DNA of 64,000 bases from Erigeron canadensis (Eukaryota > Streptophyta > Magnoliopsida > Asterales > Asteraceae), in assembly GCF_010389155.1 (NCBI RefSeq), contig NC_057761.1, positions 56,976,587-57,040,586 on the forward strand. The letters are read 5' to 3'. Position 1 is the stretch's first letter. Each line of letters opens with the position of its first letter. The translations under genes were made by a program, and so were the position numbers. The notes under the pieces are model-generated. The model had not been told where the DNA came from, did not search any database, and saw only the letters and a list, made by a program, of their open reading frames with translations. Positions 24,876-36,600 of this stretch are shown here, one piece after another.

Positions 24876-27800
24876 TCTATACACTATATAAATGACTACT
24901 TAGGTTTTTCTAAGTTAGTCCTATGTGTCATGCTTTAGGAAGCAATTTATATACTATAAATCTGACGTGGCTGTTGTATAGCAAATACAAGGAGACGGTT
25001 TACGTAAAATGGCGGTTTTTCATGTGTAGGCCCATAGGTGATTTACTTTTTAGATTAAACAACCGCTCCATACTCTACCTATATCTGTTGTCTCCAAAAA
25101 CATCCCACCTTCTCCTAGATTCAGTTGTGATCCATCGCAAAACGAATAAGGTTTTGCATTTGAGTGAAAAGGATGATGATTTCAAGGTATCTTTCTTTTG
25201 CTATTATTATTTTTGGTGATTCTTCTAATTAAAATTTCTGGTGGTTACCCATTGGCCATATCAATCTGTTCTTCGTAGTTACGAGTAATAGTTTACAAAC
25301 TCCAGAAATTACATAAAATTATTTTGTTGTATGTTGCCTGCACGGTCTTCCCTTTCGATATCAAAAGTTTATTAATTTTTATGCTTTAGATCACAATTGA
25401 TGAATGGTAATTGGTAGCAGAAAAGTATCATAATAGACTAATAGGTGTGGTATTCAAGTGCAAAGTCTCTGGATGTGTTGATTTCAAGCCGTTGGTGGTG
25501 GTCAAATGTAAGTTTGAGGGACGATATGCATGGTGGTGACAGTTATTATTAGCAAACATTCACTATATTGATTTTTCAATGTGGATTTAGGTTCCAGGAT
25601 ATGGAGGTCCAACGAATCCAAAGGGACTTATTACAGTAAATTTCATGATTTATAATCACCCCATCGATCAGGTAAGATGTCTTTTTGTATATAAAGTAAA
25701 ACAATATTTTTGTGAGGTTGGTGGTCTTTTAAGAACTATAGTAAACATCTATCTGGAAAACCATGTTCAGTGTTTGGTCAATCGAAGTTATATTGGGACT
25801 GATAAAGTTATAGATTTAAGATGCTGATAAGAAAACGAGAATGTTATTTGCCATTACTCATTTTTCTTTTATGTTTGTTTAAGATGATAAAAACTGAATT
25901 GGTCATGAATTTTCTGGACATCTAGAAATACACTCAAGGTTCGCTATTCTTTTTATTAATATTGCGCATTTGCATTATTCACCTACTTATATCGATGATA
26001 GAAGCTATTCCGGTTATCTAAGTTAAAGTGTTGATAAGCACATTTTGTCTTGAAAATAATCCGTCCAATAGGAGATAAACTGTTTGTTCTAGCAATATGG
26101 AATTATCCTTTTAATCTTAGTTAGGTTAATAAGGAATTTCTGTTGTGCATGTAAAAGAAACCTGTGAAATTGCTTTGTGAAGCTATATTAGCCCCAATGA
26201 ATGAGGATCTAAGTGTTCACTGCAGAAGCATAGTTTGTATTTAATTCAAGTACTATTTTCTTTAGTAAAATTAGCTGGTCATCTAACATGTCAAAATGGT
26301 TCCATAATATGCCAAATGCAATATATTTTAGGCTAAATACAACTTAAACCCTGAATAATTTAGAGCTAAATTGAGCAATGCAGGTTATTCTTTGTAATAT
26401 CTTGAAGTTTTCCGAGTTTAACTTCATTGACAGGTTCATGTACTTAATAAAATTATTTTTAATGTTTCTACTGGTATATATTCCATCAATATATTTCCAT
26501 AAATCCGTACTTGAAGATCGAGAACACTTCCTTAGAGTTTTTTCTTTCTTTTTTTTTCTTCAGGTAAATCTTGACCATATGTTAGAGAAAGATGGTACAT
26601 TTATGGGCCATGTTAGGAGCTTTTTCAGCACTGTGTGGGATTCTTTTGTGTAAAGCCAAAAAAAGAGAACCAATGGTTGCTGCAGAAAGGCGCTCAGTTA
26701 ACGAGAGAGTCAAAAAAAGAATCGAGCTATATAATGAGGTGTTCAACCTATTTGTAAGTATCATAATTTTCTATATGTATTATTGCTCATATTCAACCAA
26801 TTTGGCTGCTTTTCTTGTCAAGCTTGGCATTACGCCTTTCTCAAAGTCTTGTGGTCCAAACCATTTACGAGAATGGTTTAGTCTTTAGCCCACACATGTA
26901 CTTGGCCTGATTGAGAAGTTTGCTTTGGTGTTTTCCAACACCTATCTTGCAAGCCTTAGAGAAAAAGGCACAGGGCTAAAAGTGCAACCCCCAGAGAATG
27001 ACTGTAGATAGCGATAGAAGACGCGGTAAACAAAGGCCTTGAGTGCCAAACTCTATAACTATAATAAAGGCGGGGGTATCCGAATCAACCTCCAACACTT
27101 ATTCCGGATATCGTGATCTTCAATCCAAGTCTAGGTACTCTTTCTTATTCATATTCTCTTGGGTACACGAAGCTAAGTATAAGTAGATGAAAACAGTCCA
27201 CTAACCAATTGTTTTTTCTGCTCCTCACATGTGTATCTAAGTCAATGTTGGCTATTCTGTTGAAACTGGATACACTTTCCCTTTGGCTGACAAAGTCGAC
27301 CAGTATTGTGATCTATTTTCATAACATTGCCATAGATCAACATGTGAGGAGTGGCAACAGTAGTTCGTCAGTGGACAACCATTGCAAGAATAGTGGTGGA
27401 AAAAACCAAAGCAAACTTTTCAATCTGGTCAAGTACATGTGTGTGTGATTTTACAGGGATCATTAGCGAATAAGATTAGTTCTTGAAGTTTATACAAAAA
27501 TAATAAATTTTGACATAAATGCTATGATCTGCTTTATTTATTTAGTTTAATTAATTGATTTATGTGATTAGATACATTCTTAGTTTTGCATGCGTGTCCG
27601 AAAAATTAGTTCTTGAACTTCACAATTAATATATATGCTTTTTATGATTATATACATGGGGATTTTTCAGAATTTTATGGGTTTTTGTTTTCTATGGTTT
27701 CACGGAAATTAGGATTCTGATTTCAGGATGATTATTATAATGGATCATATGATTAAACCAACATGTGCAGTGGATAACTGGATACAAGCTTGGATCGGCA

Positions 27801-29795
27801 GTAATGGCATGAGCGGCAGTTATGGCGTGGTTGTGCAGGTGGTTTACAGATGCTTGAAGTAAACTCCAAAATCTTTTAGTTACCATAACGTATGCTTGAA
27901 CTAAACACTTTTGATATATTGGGTTTGTATTTTTTTAATTGCACACCAAACGTTTGTCAAACTTCCCATAGAAAAAAAACTTCTATCTTTAGTGAAGAGT
28001 GGAAAGCGTAAGTTACATCATCCTTCTCTGACATCGTCATTCTTAATTTGTGTTTCGTTAAATTATGGCACTGTCTTTATTGTATTTCTTCCATAATGGT
28101 TTCCAACACTTCAATGATTTGCAAAAGTGGAGACATTTGGCAAAACAGGTGCATAAGTAGGAAGAAAGGGAGAACTTTTTCACTATGCTCATGTTGTCTC
28201 AAGGTCACTCAAGTAAATGAATTGTGTTGAATCAAATGCATATGCTATATATGTCAAATAAAGGGTAAATATTCACTACCACTAAATGTCATTGAACATA
28301 TCAAGTTACTGTTTGATGAGGTAGATTTGGTGTAATGATTTTTTTTTTTTTTGCGATGAGATTTATGAAGGAAACGAAAGATTTAGTGTTGCACAAGGTG
28401 TTCAAGTTATAATAGATACCATAGAAATAAGCTGATTGAATTTGATGTATTGGTTTGCTTGCAGAAACAAGTACTAAACCTGAAGTTGTTGTCAGGTTTA
28501 TGAAACTATCAATGTAAACACGTCTTTTTAGCCTTTTTGAGAGCTGAAATCGAAGCATACAACTTCACGAGGTTAGACTTCGTCATGTCCGTAAGTTGAT
28601 TTAATGTGGGTGATTCCTTCTCGATATACAGGTTACCATCAAAGAAAATATTATTGGTGAAACTTAATATACACAAAGTTTCAAGTTTTATTTGTACATT
28701 TTCATTGTCACAGGCAAACAGAGCAGAAGTTGTATTTTTACATGTAAGGTCTATTTTCTTTACCAACTGGCGAGAAACCAATTGCTACTTAACCTGTCGT
28801 CACTTTATTACCTTATTAATAGTTACCGCGCAAGAAAATATATAGTAAAATGGTTGGTAATGGGTGAGTGGTAATTGTGTATTGCAGGCTGGAAGTGTGT
28901 CTTTACGTGTCAAGCCATCAGGAGTGAAAAGGGAGCGTTGTGAGGCTAAGGTAAATCTAAGGTCAAGGGTGAAGGCGAAGAAAAGAAACAAATAATAGCT
29001 CCTATCAAAACCATTATTTGCTTTCCTTGGAGAGGGATTTGAGAATGTTAAAGAGCTAAAAAAAACCCAAAGGACGTTTTGTGTGATTTCTTCAAACATC
29101 ATGCATGCATCCAGAGTGGATTAGAATAGACGATCCTAAGAAACTGTAAAGTTGCAGGTAACTCTAAGGATGATGCAAATGCTAAAGTAATTTAAAGAGT
29201 GTGAGGCAGCACAAACCTATTATATAGACAATCCCTAAACCATTTGTCGGTAAATGTGCCATACACACTCAAAATAGGGGATTACTTCCTAATGGTACTT
29301 TGAAATTAATGGTTAACTTGACACATATTACATATATGCAAGCTACGGACGATCAAACAGATGTTGTCATGGCTTATGGATGGAAGGATTTTCATTTCTA
29401 AATGTGGTGCTACTGAAGGCCAGGTTCTCAGGTTCCTGGTGAATGTCAAAAAATGTGTTCACATGGATGTTCTTGATGTTGATGTTTGTTAAAGTTTGCA
29501 TATAAAAGAAACTGTAATTTTTTGTGAAACAATACTGTTAGCTTTTAGTTGACCTTTTGAATAGGTCGTTTGTTTTAATATAGTGTAATTTACATGACTG
29601 GTTAGTAAGGTATTGGGTTAAGTAAATATTAGTAGTTATAGTATCTTGGCATGTACAGTGGATTGATTACTAATTCTATTAAGTTGTGACACACTTAGCT
29701 TTATGATAAATATGTAAAAAAGTTGTGTACACACAGATTTACAGTTTACATAAAAAGTTTGGGTTATCCGTGCATCGCACGGGTCTAAGCACTAG
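24876..29795 (+). mobile_element. Candidate 4.9-kb Helitron carrying exon-like fragments
   Basis: The 3' end is well marked: hairpin CCGTGC-ATC-GCACGG at 29768-29782, then CTAG at 29792-29795 followed by T. The best matching 5' end is TCTATACACTATATAAATG at 24876, preceded by A. Between them lie plus-strand stretches that look like exons next to GT/AG signals: about 25580-25674 (PGYGGPTNPKGLITVNFMIY), 26565-26756 (LEKDGTFMGHVRSFFSTVWD, then in another frame VKKRIELYNEVFNLF) and 28887-28950 (AGSVSLRVKPSGVKRERCEA). I do not recognise the source genes. No RepHel protein was found, so it would be non-autonomous. The 5' boundary is the weaker half of the call. Confidence 0.5.
26889..27448. repeat. 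Inverted repeat inside the candidate Helitron
   Basis: The segment at 26889-26960 (ACACATGTACTTGGCC..., AGTTTGCTTTGGT) returns as its reverse complement at about 27385-27448. A second inner pair (CTCCTCACATG near 27220 and CATGTGAGGAG near 27341) is nested within. The whole forms a fold-back about 560 bp long. It may be a nested element or a captured segment duplicated in inverted order. Confidence 0.6.
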
Positions 29796-29964
29796 TTATC
29801 TATAGAGGAATGAGAGTTAAAGAATATGTGGTCACGTATCTAACATTAAGTATAGAACTATCCATAAAAAACATAAATGTTTAATCACTTATTAATTATA
29901 AAATAAATATTAAAAAATTAATATGTGAAAGATATACATAACAGTACATGTTATTTATTTTTAT

Positions 29965-30175
29965 TTTTTTTTGAAAGGTGTGGATCATTTGCTCGCAACA
30001 GAAGATCTAGCTTACGTTGTTTTTACCGGGTAGCCCCCACACCCTCAATACCTAGTAGGAGGAAAAACTCCCAACTAAGCCGCCTGAAGACACGATATTT
30101 AATTGGGATAAAACTCTGTCTCCTTTGCAAGACTCAAACCTATAAAAATATCAACCCTTTTGTTTAATCACCTAA
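29965..30175 (-). mobile_element. SINE-like element, copy 2
   Basis: It shares the block GCCGCCTGAAGACACGATAT and a CCTCC-rich stretch with the element at 20230-20448, in the same orientation. The box B region is degraded (minus strand GGTTTGAGTC). It lies between the Helitron 3' end at 29795 and a (TA)n tract at about 30189-30219. Confidence 0.5.
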
Positions 30176-30185
30176 CTTTTTAAGT

Positions 30186-30222
<37 letters not shown>

Positions 30223-30450
30223 CCCTTTTAATTTAAATTTATTATATCCTTCTAATTTAAATTTTAGATATTGAAAAATATATATCACAAGTTAAGTAAC
30301 AAGAAAAGTCAGTTTACAAAATATTTACCATAGTCTTAGTTTATAATCATCTAAATCTATAATTATAATACCTTGTAGGAGGGAACTTTCCTCCAAAATT
30401 TCAAAAGATGAATTGGTATAACCAAACTACTCATCTCCTTTATTATTTAA

Positions 30451-31036
30451 CTAGTTAATTAACCCGGGTTCAATCCGGACATGTTAATTAAAATTTTAAA
30501 ATTATAAAATATATTAAAAAAATATATATATGATGTTTGTAATTAAAACATTATAACTTGATATAAATCTAATAATTCAACTAACACAATAACTATATAT
30601 AGTTAATAAATCACTAACACAATAATAATTTTTAAAATAAAAATGACTACTGCATTAAGTAAATTAAAAAAAGACAAATATTATCTAAGATAGATTTTTT
30701 TTCTTTATATAAATGATTGACTTGATATAAATATAATAATTCAACTAACACAATAACTATATAGTTAATAAATCACTAACACAATAATAATTTTTAAAAT
30801 AAAAATGACTACTTCATTAAGTAAATAAAAAAAAGACAAATATTATCTAAGAGAGATTTTTTTTTCTTTATATAAATGATTAATACTTTTATTAAATATG
30901 TAAAAGGCTTTTTCTATTTTATAAATATGACATCATAATTAAATAAAAATTTTTTAAGGTGAACTATGGATTTGCCACATCAAAAACTTTCTAAAACTAC
31001 TTATAAAAAACAATCTTGTTTTATTATATATAGAGA
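30451..31036 (-). mobile_element. Non-autonomous Helitron, about 590 bp
   Basis: On the minus strand it runs from A|TCTCTATATATAATAAAA at 31036 to a 3' end with a CCGG-ATTGAACC-CGG type hairpin and TTAATTAACTAG|T at 30451. Inside is a tandem duplication with a period of 164 bp (units 30556-30719 and 30720-30886, almost identical). The very high A+T content fits the other Helitrons of this window. Confidence 0.65.
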
Positions 31037-31930
31037 TTTAAACATCTTCACTTAATATACATATAATATCCTTAACGAAATAATTTACGAACTCAATATT
31101 TAAAATAACCACACTACCTCCTTTAACATCAACAAATTTTAAATACAGTAATACACCACCGTTGCCACCCCCCCCACCCGTCGCTGCTGCCCGTTGCCGA
31201 CACCACTGCCACCGGCCACCTGTCCCCACCGCCACCGCCACCATCATCATGTGCCACTATTACCATCGTCGCTGCATTAAACGAGCATATGCGTTATTAA
31301 AATTAAAGATGATATACAGGACTAAAAAGTAGCAAAGGCTGGCATTGAGAAAGTTGGTGATGCCATGAACGGTTTTGTAGTTTGTATCGAATCCCCGGTC
31401 TACCAATTTCCAAACACAAAATATGTATGTTACAAACAATTCTCGAGATAAAATGTTCACCCAAAAAACTAATTAGAATTCCAAACCATTTGGAAATTGA
31501 CTATCAAACTATCATTGTGATCCGACACTCCCTCATAATTTGATTACTTGATCCAATAACATGGGGCGTCCAAACCTTTTGAGAGTAGATTTAGACGTGA
31601 AAGCTCTAGGAGAGGCGTCACACAAAGATATAAATAACGTTTTCAATACAATAATAAGCATATAAATTATATTAAAAAGTAAATGGTTTTGTTAAACGAA
31701 ACCCTTAGGTCTTTCGTTAATGTGCATTAAATAGTTATACACTTACCATAAAATTCAGGGGTGAGCTTTTGATATGAAAACGTACTGCACGTTAAGTAAA
31801 GCCTTCATATTTTTCAAAAGTAAAAACACATTTCTCATGTTTATCGAATTTATTTTTCAATCCGGGAAAAAAATGAAAGTTTTAGTCAAAGAATGAACGC
31901 ATCTTTCCATCTTCAAATTTACCAAATGCC
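31037..31930. other. Spacer with C-rich patch upstream of histone H2B
   Basis: A (CCACC/GCCACC)n-like C-rich patch (about 31155-31250) resembles the sequence just before the Helitron 3' end at 40340-40420 and is probably a Helitron remnant. ORFs through it (Gly-rich on the minus strand) are composition artefacts. The rest is AT-rich with no gene seen. Confidence 0.4.
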
Positions 31931-32199
31931 AGCTCATCGATCCGTGTCAAACAAACACAATCTCACTTATTCCCACAACTAATCTCGTCCGTCAAAACAA
32001 CCAATCAGAAATCAACGGCCAATATCAACAATCCGCCCCACTGAATATCCACCAATCACCTTCCACTATCATCCCCTATATAAAACACAAACACTCCATC
32101 CGATTATTTTCACACACACACACAAAAAAAAATCAAATCTCTCTGTTTCTAAAAAAATCAAAAAACCACTTTTCACATTCACCAAAAATTTGAAAACAA
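31930..32199 (+). promoter_or_regulatory. Histone H2B promoter and 5' leader
   Basis: A clear TATA box, TATATAAAA, lies at about 32078-32086, roughly 115-120 bp before the ATG. CCAAT motifs lie at about 32002 and 32051. CA-repeats and A-runs follow in the leader. CCAAT plus TATA fits a strongly transcribed histone gene. I did not find a perfect plant histone octamer. Confidence 0.6.
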
Positions 32200-32625
32200 A
32201 TGGCGCCAAAATCAGCAGCAGAGAAAAAACCCGCAGAGAAGAAACCCGCAGCGGAGAAAGCCCCAGCAGAGAAGAAACCAAAAGCCGGAAAGAAGCTTCC
32301 GAAAGAAGCGGGTGCAGCAGATAAGAAGAAAAAGAGGAGCAAGAAGAGCGTGGAGACATACAAGATCTACATCTTCAAGGTGTTGAAACAAGTTCATCCA
32401 GATATCGGGATTTCAAGCAAGGCGATGGGGATCATGAATTCGTTCATCAACGATATTTTCGAGAAGTTGGCACAGGAAAGTTCAAGGCTTGCAAGGTACA
32501 ACAAGAAGCCGACGATTACATCGAGGGAGATTCAGACTGCTGTGAGATTGGTGCTTCCTGGTGAGTTGGCTAAGCATGCTGTCAGTGAAGGGACTAAGGC
32601 GGTTACCAAGTTTACTAGCTCTTAA
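32200..32625 (+). CDS. Histone H2B
   Basis: An intronless ORF of 141 aa, a usual length for plant H2B. The N-terminal tail (residues 1 to about 50) is Lys/Ala/Pro-rich with repeated [11 protein letters not shown] units. The histone fold follows: [80 protein letters not shown]. The C-terminus [14 protein letters not shown] keeps the lysine that is monoubiquitinated in H2B. H2B pairs with H2A in the nucleosome core. The start is fixed by [16 protein letters not shown] and the preceding ACAA context. G+C is much higher than in the flanks, as expected for histone coding sequence. It appears functional. Confidence 0.98.
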   Translation: MAPKSAAEKKPAEKKPAAEKAPAEKKPKAGKKLPKEAGAADKKKKRSKKSVETYKIYIFKVLKQVHPDIGISSKAMGIMNSFINDIFEKLAQESSRLARYNKKPTITSREIQTAVRLVLPGELAKHAVSEGTKAVTKFTSS

Positions 32626-33684
32626 GATAGATCCGTTTGATTTGGGTTATGTTTTAGTGATATGGTTGTAGGTTTTTATGTTTAGTTCTCAAATGTTTTA
32701 GGGTTTGTAAAAATTTCAGTATGTGTGTTCTTGAATGATATGGAAGGTCTAGAATTCTAGTGGATGTTGCTTTTTAATCTGCAAATTGTTTTCAATTGTT
32801 TGTTATGTTTTTGTTGCAACTAGCTAATTAATTGGGGGACCAACCATTTGAGTTAACTGTTCAGGCTATTTGGAATTTAATGATTATATTAGATACTTTT
32901 TGGGCTTGTAATGTTAGAATTTAGATATTGTACATCGATCAGATATGACAGATAGGTTGGGTAAATGGGTCATACATGATCCGAACATCTCTTATCCATT
33001 TGTTTTATGGGTTACTGTTGACTACTGTAGTTTCTGTGGGAATGTTTGACCCCCTTTCTGTTAATTTTTTCATTCTATTTTACCCATTTGACCGGTTAAG
33101 ATTAATACTCGTATGTATGAGGAAATACTGTCACAAGTCAAAATTCCAACATTTAGTATGTATATAATTCCTCTAACAGGCTCATAGCCCATTGAAAAAA
33201 CCTATGAAAAGTTGAAAACATTTAATTGCAGACAACCGAAACAATAGCAGCCCATTCACATCCGAGCAGAAATGCTAAAACAAATATGGCCCTTTCAGAC
33301 TATGATAGACTTCTAAAATGCTGGTAAAGATACATAGCAGGTAAAGTAATTAAGGGGGAAAACAAAACACTTTCTGCATTCAGACATATTTTATAGCATA
33401 TCATATTTATTGCCATACACATTAATATTGTGCAACTGAAGCAAAATATTTAACAAAACAAATTCAAACTATGATCCTAAATTCTTTTTACATAACCTTC
33501 TCCAACTTTTACATTTTTTTCCCAATGCAGTAGCAAAATAGGAACATCAGCAGCTAGAAAACTGACCCAAACTTCAATAAGTAGAGGCACAAGCGTATAG
33601 TATTCAAATTCCATTATAAATCAAAACACAAAATTGTGTTTTGCAATTCATCTCTAAAAAGGGCTGTTATTGCCCGAAAGTATA
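32626..33684. other. H2B 3' UTR and NUP98-like 3' UTR, no extra gene
   Basis: Convergent 3' ends: H2B reads rightwards and the NUP98-like gene leftwards. AT-rich sequence holds the expected UTRs. A 63-codon ORF at 32976 shows no domain. Nothing else was supported. Confidence 0.5.
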
Positions 33685-36600
33685 CTAGACTCGAATTTTC
33701 CATTCGCCTTCAACAGGATCATATGACATAAACTCAGCACCTTGTTCAGCTGCCTTCTTCTTTAGCATCTCTATGTACTTATTCATCTTTGGCCCGTACT
33801 TGTAATGCATTCCAGTTTTTTTATCCACGTATTTGATGTTGAGAAGCGTTATCTCAGCTGCTTTGTTGAGCCCTTCACCAACCGGGGGTTTCTTGGTCTC
33901 ATCCATATACACAATCACCTCTCGGTTATTAAACCGAATAAGATTCTCAATATCAAGCTTTCGTACATCTGTTTCGCCTAAGAACTTTATACTACCATAG
34001 CCATGGCGTCCAACAACAAAGTCCTTCACACGTCTGCAAAATCCTGGCTCAGCCCTTTCTTTCGCTTCCAAGTCTGAAATTTGAGGTTTTGTGTAGTAGT
34101 CGGGTAGTTGAAGCTTTGTTGGTACTTCAAGGATTGTTGGAAGTAGTTCTTGTACTGTAGTTGGATCATCTGAACAATTATAACACTTGCTGTCTTCTGA
34201 AACATACATAAAGAGCTAATCAGCAACTCAAACATACAAATGGAATCACTTATTATAGTGCATCAAATAGCTTAAAAACAATTCTTTTCAGTTTCTGTAG
34301 ACATGTTTAGATAAGAACACAAAAATTAAGCATGTGATACGTGGAATCATAAACTTACCTTTCTCATTCTCATAAAAGCTATCTGAAGACTTTTTTTCTT
34401 CACCTATGTTCTTCAACGTGCTAGCCCTTGAAGACCATGATACAGGACTGATAACCAACTTCCTTGGATTTTCTCTTGGAACCAATATATCAACAGGTAT
34501 CTCCTTGGTGTCATTAAAGAATGGTATCTGCAAAAAAAAAAATAAAAAAATATATTAAGTAATCATGTCGAAATGTCTAATGTGACTTAGAGGCTTGTTT
34601 TGTATGAAAATGTTGGAAGGTTCTCACCTTTGGAGCGTTTAATTTTGGGTCATACTTCCGAAGTGGCATCTTATTTCTAGACAAATGCCTAGTAGTCACC
34701 GCCTGATATCTGACTGCAGCCGGCTTGTCCTTGACCTGCAAAAAGACATTGTTTAACAATTTAATTAAGTAAAATTATAATAACCTAGGGGGCATACTGT
34801 TTGGTTGGGCGATTTGGGCAAAAGGACAAACATATTCAAGTCAACACATAATTAGCATCTCAAAAATATGATAGAAAACTCATATCATTTCAATAACAAT
34901 CTAGCTTTGTTATTTAATTGATTTAGGTAGTGTTATGGTTAATTAATATAGGTGTTATGTTTTGTTAAATGTTGTGTATCTAGGTGATGTACAGATCACA
35001 TAGCTATAAAACTACAATTCCAGAGAAAAATGGATGATAAACTTACAGGTATGCTTGATATCCCAATGTCAATTGGTTTAGAATCTTCAAAATACACCTG
35101 AGGTCTTGGTTGCTCCATGCTAGTAGTTTGAGATGAAGATCTACAATATAATAAAGGATGAACAACATCAAACAATGAAACGTGATATAGCATATCGAGA
35201 TTTATGAGTACAAGGTCAGAAAAAGCGCTTACGTTTGACCAGTAATTCCTGTTTTTTCTCCATTAAAATTCTGAGTTGAAAAATAGGGATCAAACAAGGC
35301 CTTCGGTTGACAGAAATCTGAACTTGATCCAGAGATCACATGTGAAACCGCGACAGAGTTAGCAGCTGCTGTCGTAGTGGTTGGTACTCCAAATGGGTTC
35401 AGTTGCACTGGCGTGGTAGAGTTTAAAGTGGTTGGTACTCCAAATGGGTTCGGCGTGGTAGATTCTGAAGTGGTTGGTACTCCAAATGGGTACACAGGCG
35501 TGGTAGATTTTGAAGTGGTTGGTACTCCAAATGGGTTCGGTTGCACCGGCGTGGCAGAGTTTGAAGCGGTTGATACTCCTACTGGGTTTGGTTGCACCAG
35601 CATGGTAGATTTTGAAGTGATTGGTACTCCAAATGGGTTAGATTTTGGAGTGGTTGGTACTCTAAATGGGTTCGGTTGCACTGGCGTAACAGAGTTTGAA
35701 GTGGTTGGTACTTCAAATGGGTTCGGTTGCACCAGCATGGTAGAACTTGAAGTGGTTGGTACTCCAAATGGGTTCGACACGGGCGTGGTAGACTTTGAAG
35801 TGGTCGGTACTCCAAATGGGTTCGACACGGGCGTGGTAGACTTTGAAGTGGTTGGTACTCCAAATGGGTTTGGTTGCATTGGCGTGGCAGAGTTTGAAGT
35901 GGTTGGTACTCCAAATGGGTTCGGTTGCACAAGCATGGTAGAATTTGAAGTGGTTGGTACTCCAAATGGGTTCAACACAGGCATGGTAGACTTTGAAGCA
36001 TAGTCACATAAAACGCAGTACGCTTCGGTACGGGTACGCAATTCGCCCTTTGTGATGAATTCGGTACGTAGGGGGTATACTCATTTCGGTACGAATGGTA
36101 CGATGTATTATGAATTTGGTGAGTGTACCAAAATTTAAAACCACAAGTAAACAAAAGTTCATAATAAAAAGATAGAACATAACATTAGGAAATACAATAG
36201 AAATCAAACACCAACCAAAAACACCAACTAAAATCTAATAGTAGAAGATTGGAATGCTACAATTTCAGTGCAAAGGTTAGTAAGTTAGTATGATATATAT
36301 AGCCGTTTAGTGCCTAATTTTTTGTGATTTTGTAATAAATATGAAGATCTTTGTTTGTTAAAAAGATTCTTATTAAGTAAATTGGTTTTGTTTTTAAAGC
36401 TAAAGTAAGTTGTTATAGTTAAAATCTTGGAAAATGGAACGTCTTTTGGAGATTTGGAAGTCACGGGACATTTTTTCCTGCTCAAAACGAACTGTAATCA
36501 AAGAATACGAATTGAATTCGGCGATTTCAAGACGGAATTCGACGATTGGAACTGGACTCAGTTCGTCGTACCCTGCCAACTCGGTTCACAGTACCCTATC

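Noticed and set aside
28509..28781. Minus-strand ORF with a Lys-rich end
   Set aside because: It has no recognisable domain, runs opposite to the plus-strand exon-like fragments, and lies in candidate Helitron sequence.
31038..31250. Gly-rich minus-strand ORF
   Set aside because: It comes from a C-rich simple patch with no start context or domain.
32069..32397. Three minus-strand ORFs over histone H2B
   Set aside because: They are antisense shadows of the H2B coding sequence.
35377..36003. Plus-strand 208-codon ORF and similar ones at 36715-37479
   Set aside because: They are the antisense of the PFG repeat array; the minus-strand reading joins to recognisable NUP98 exons.
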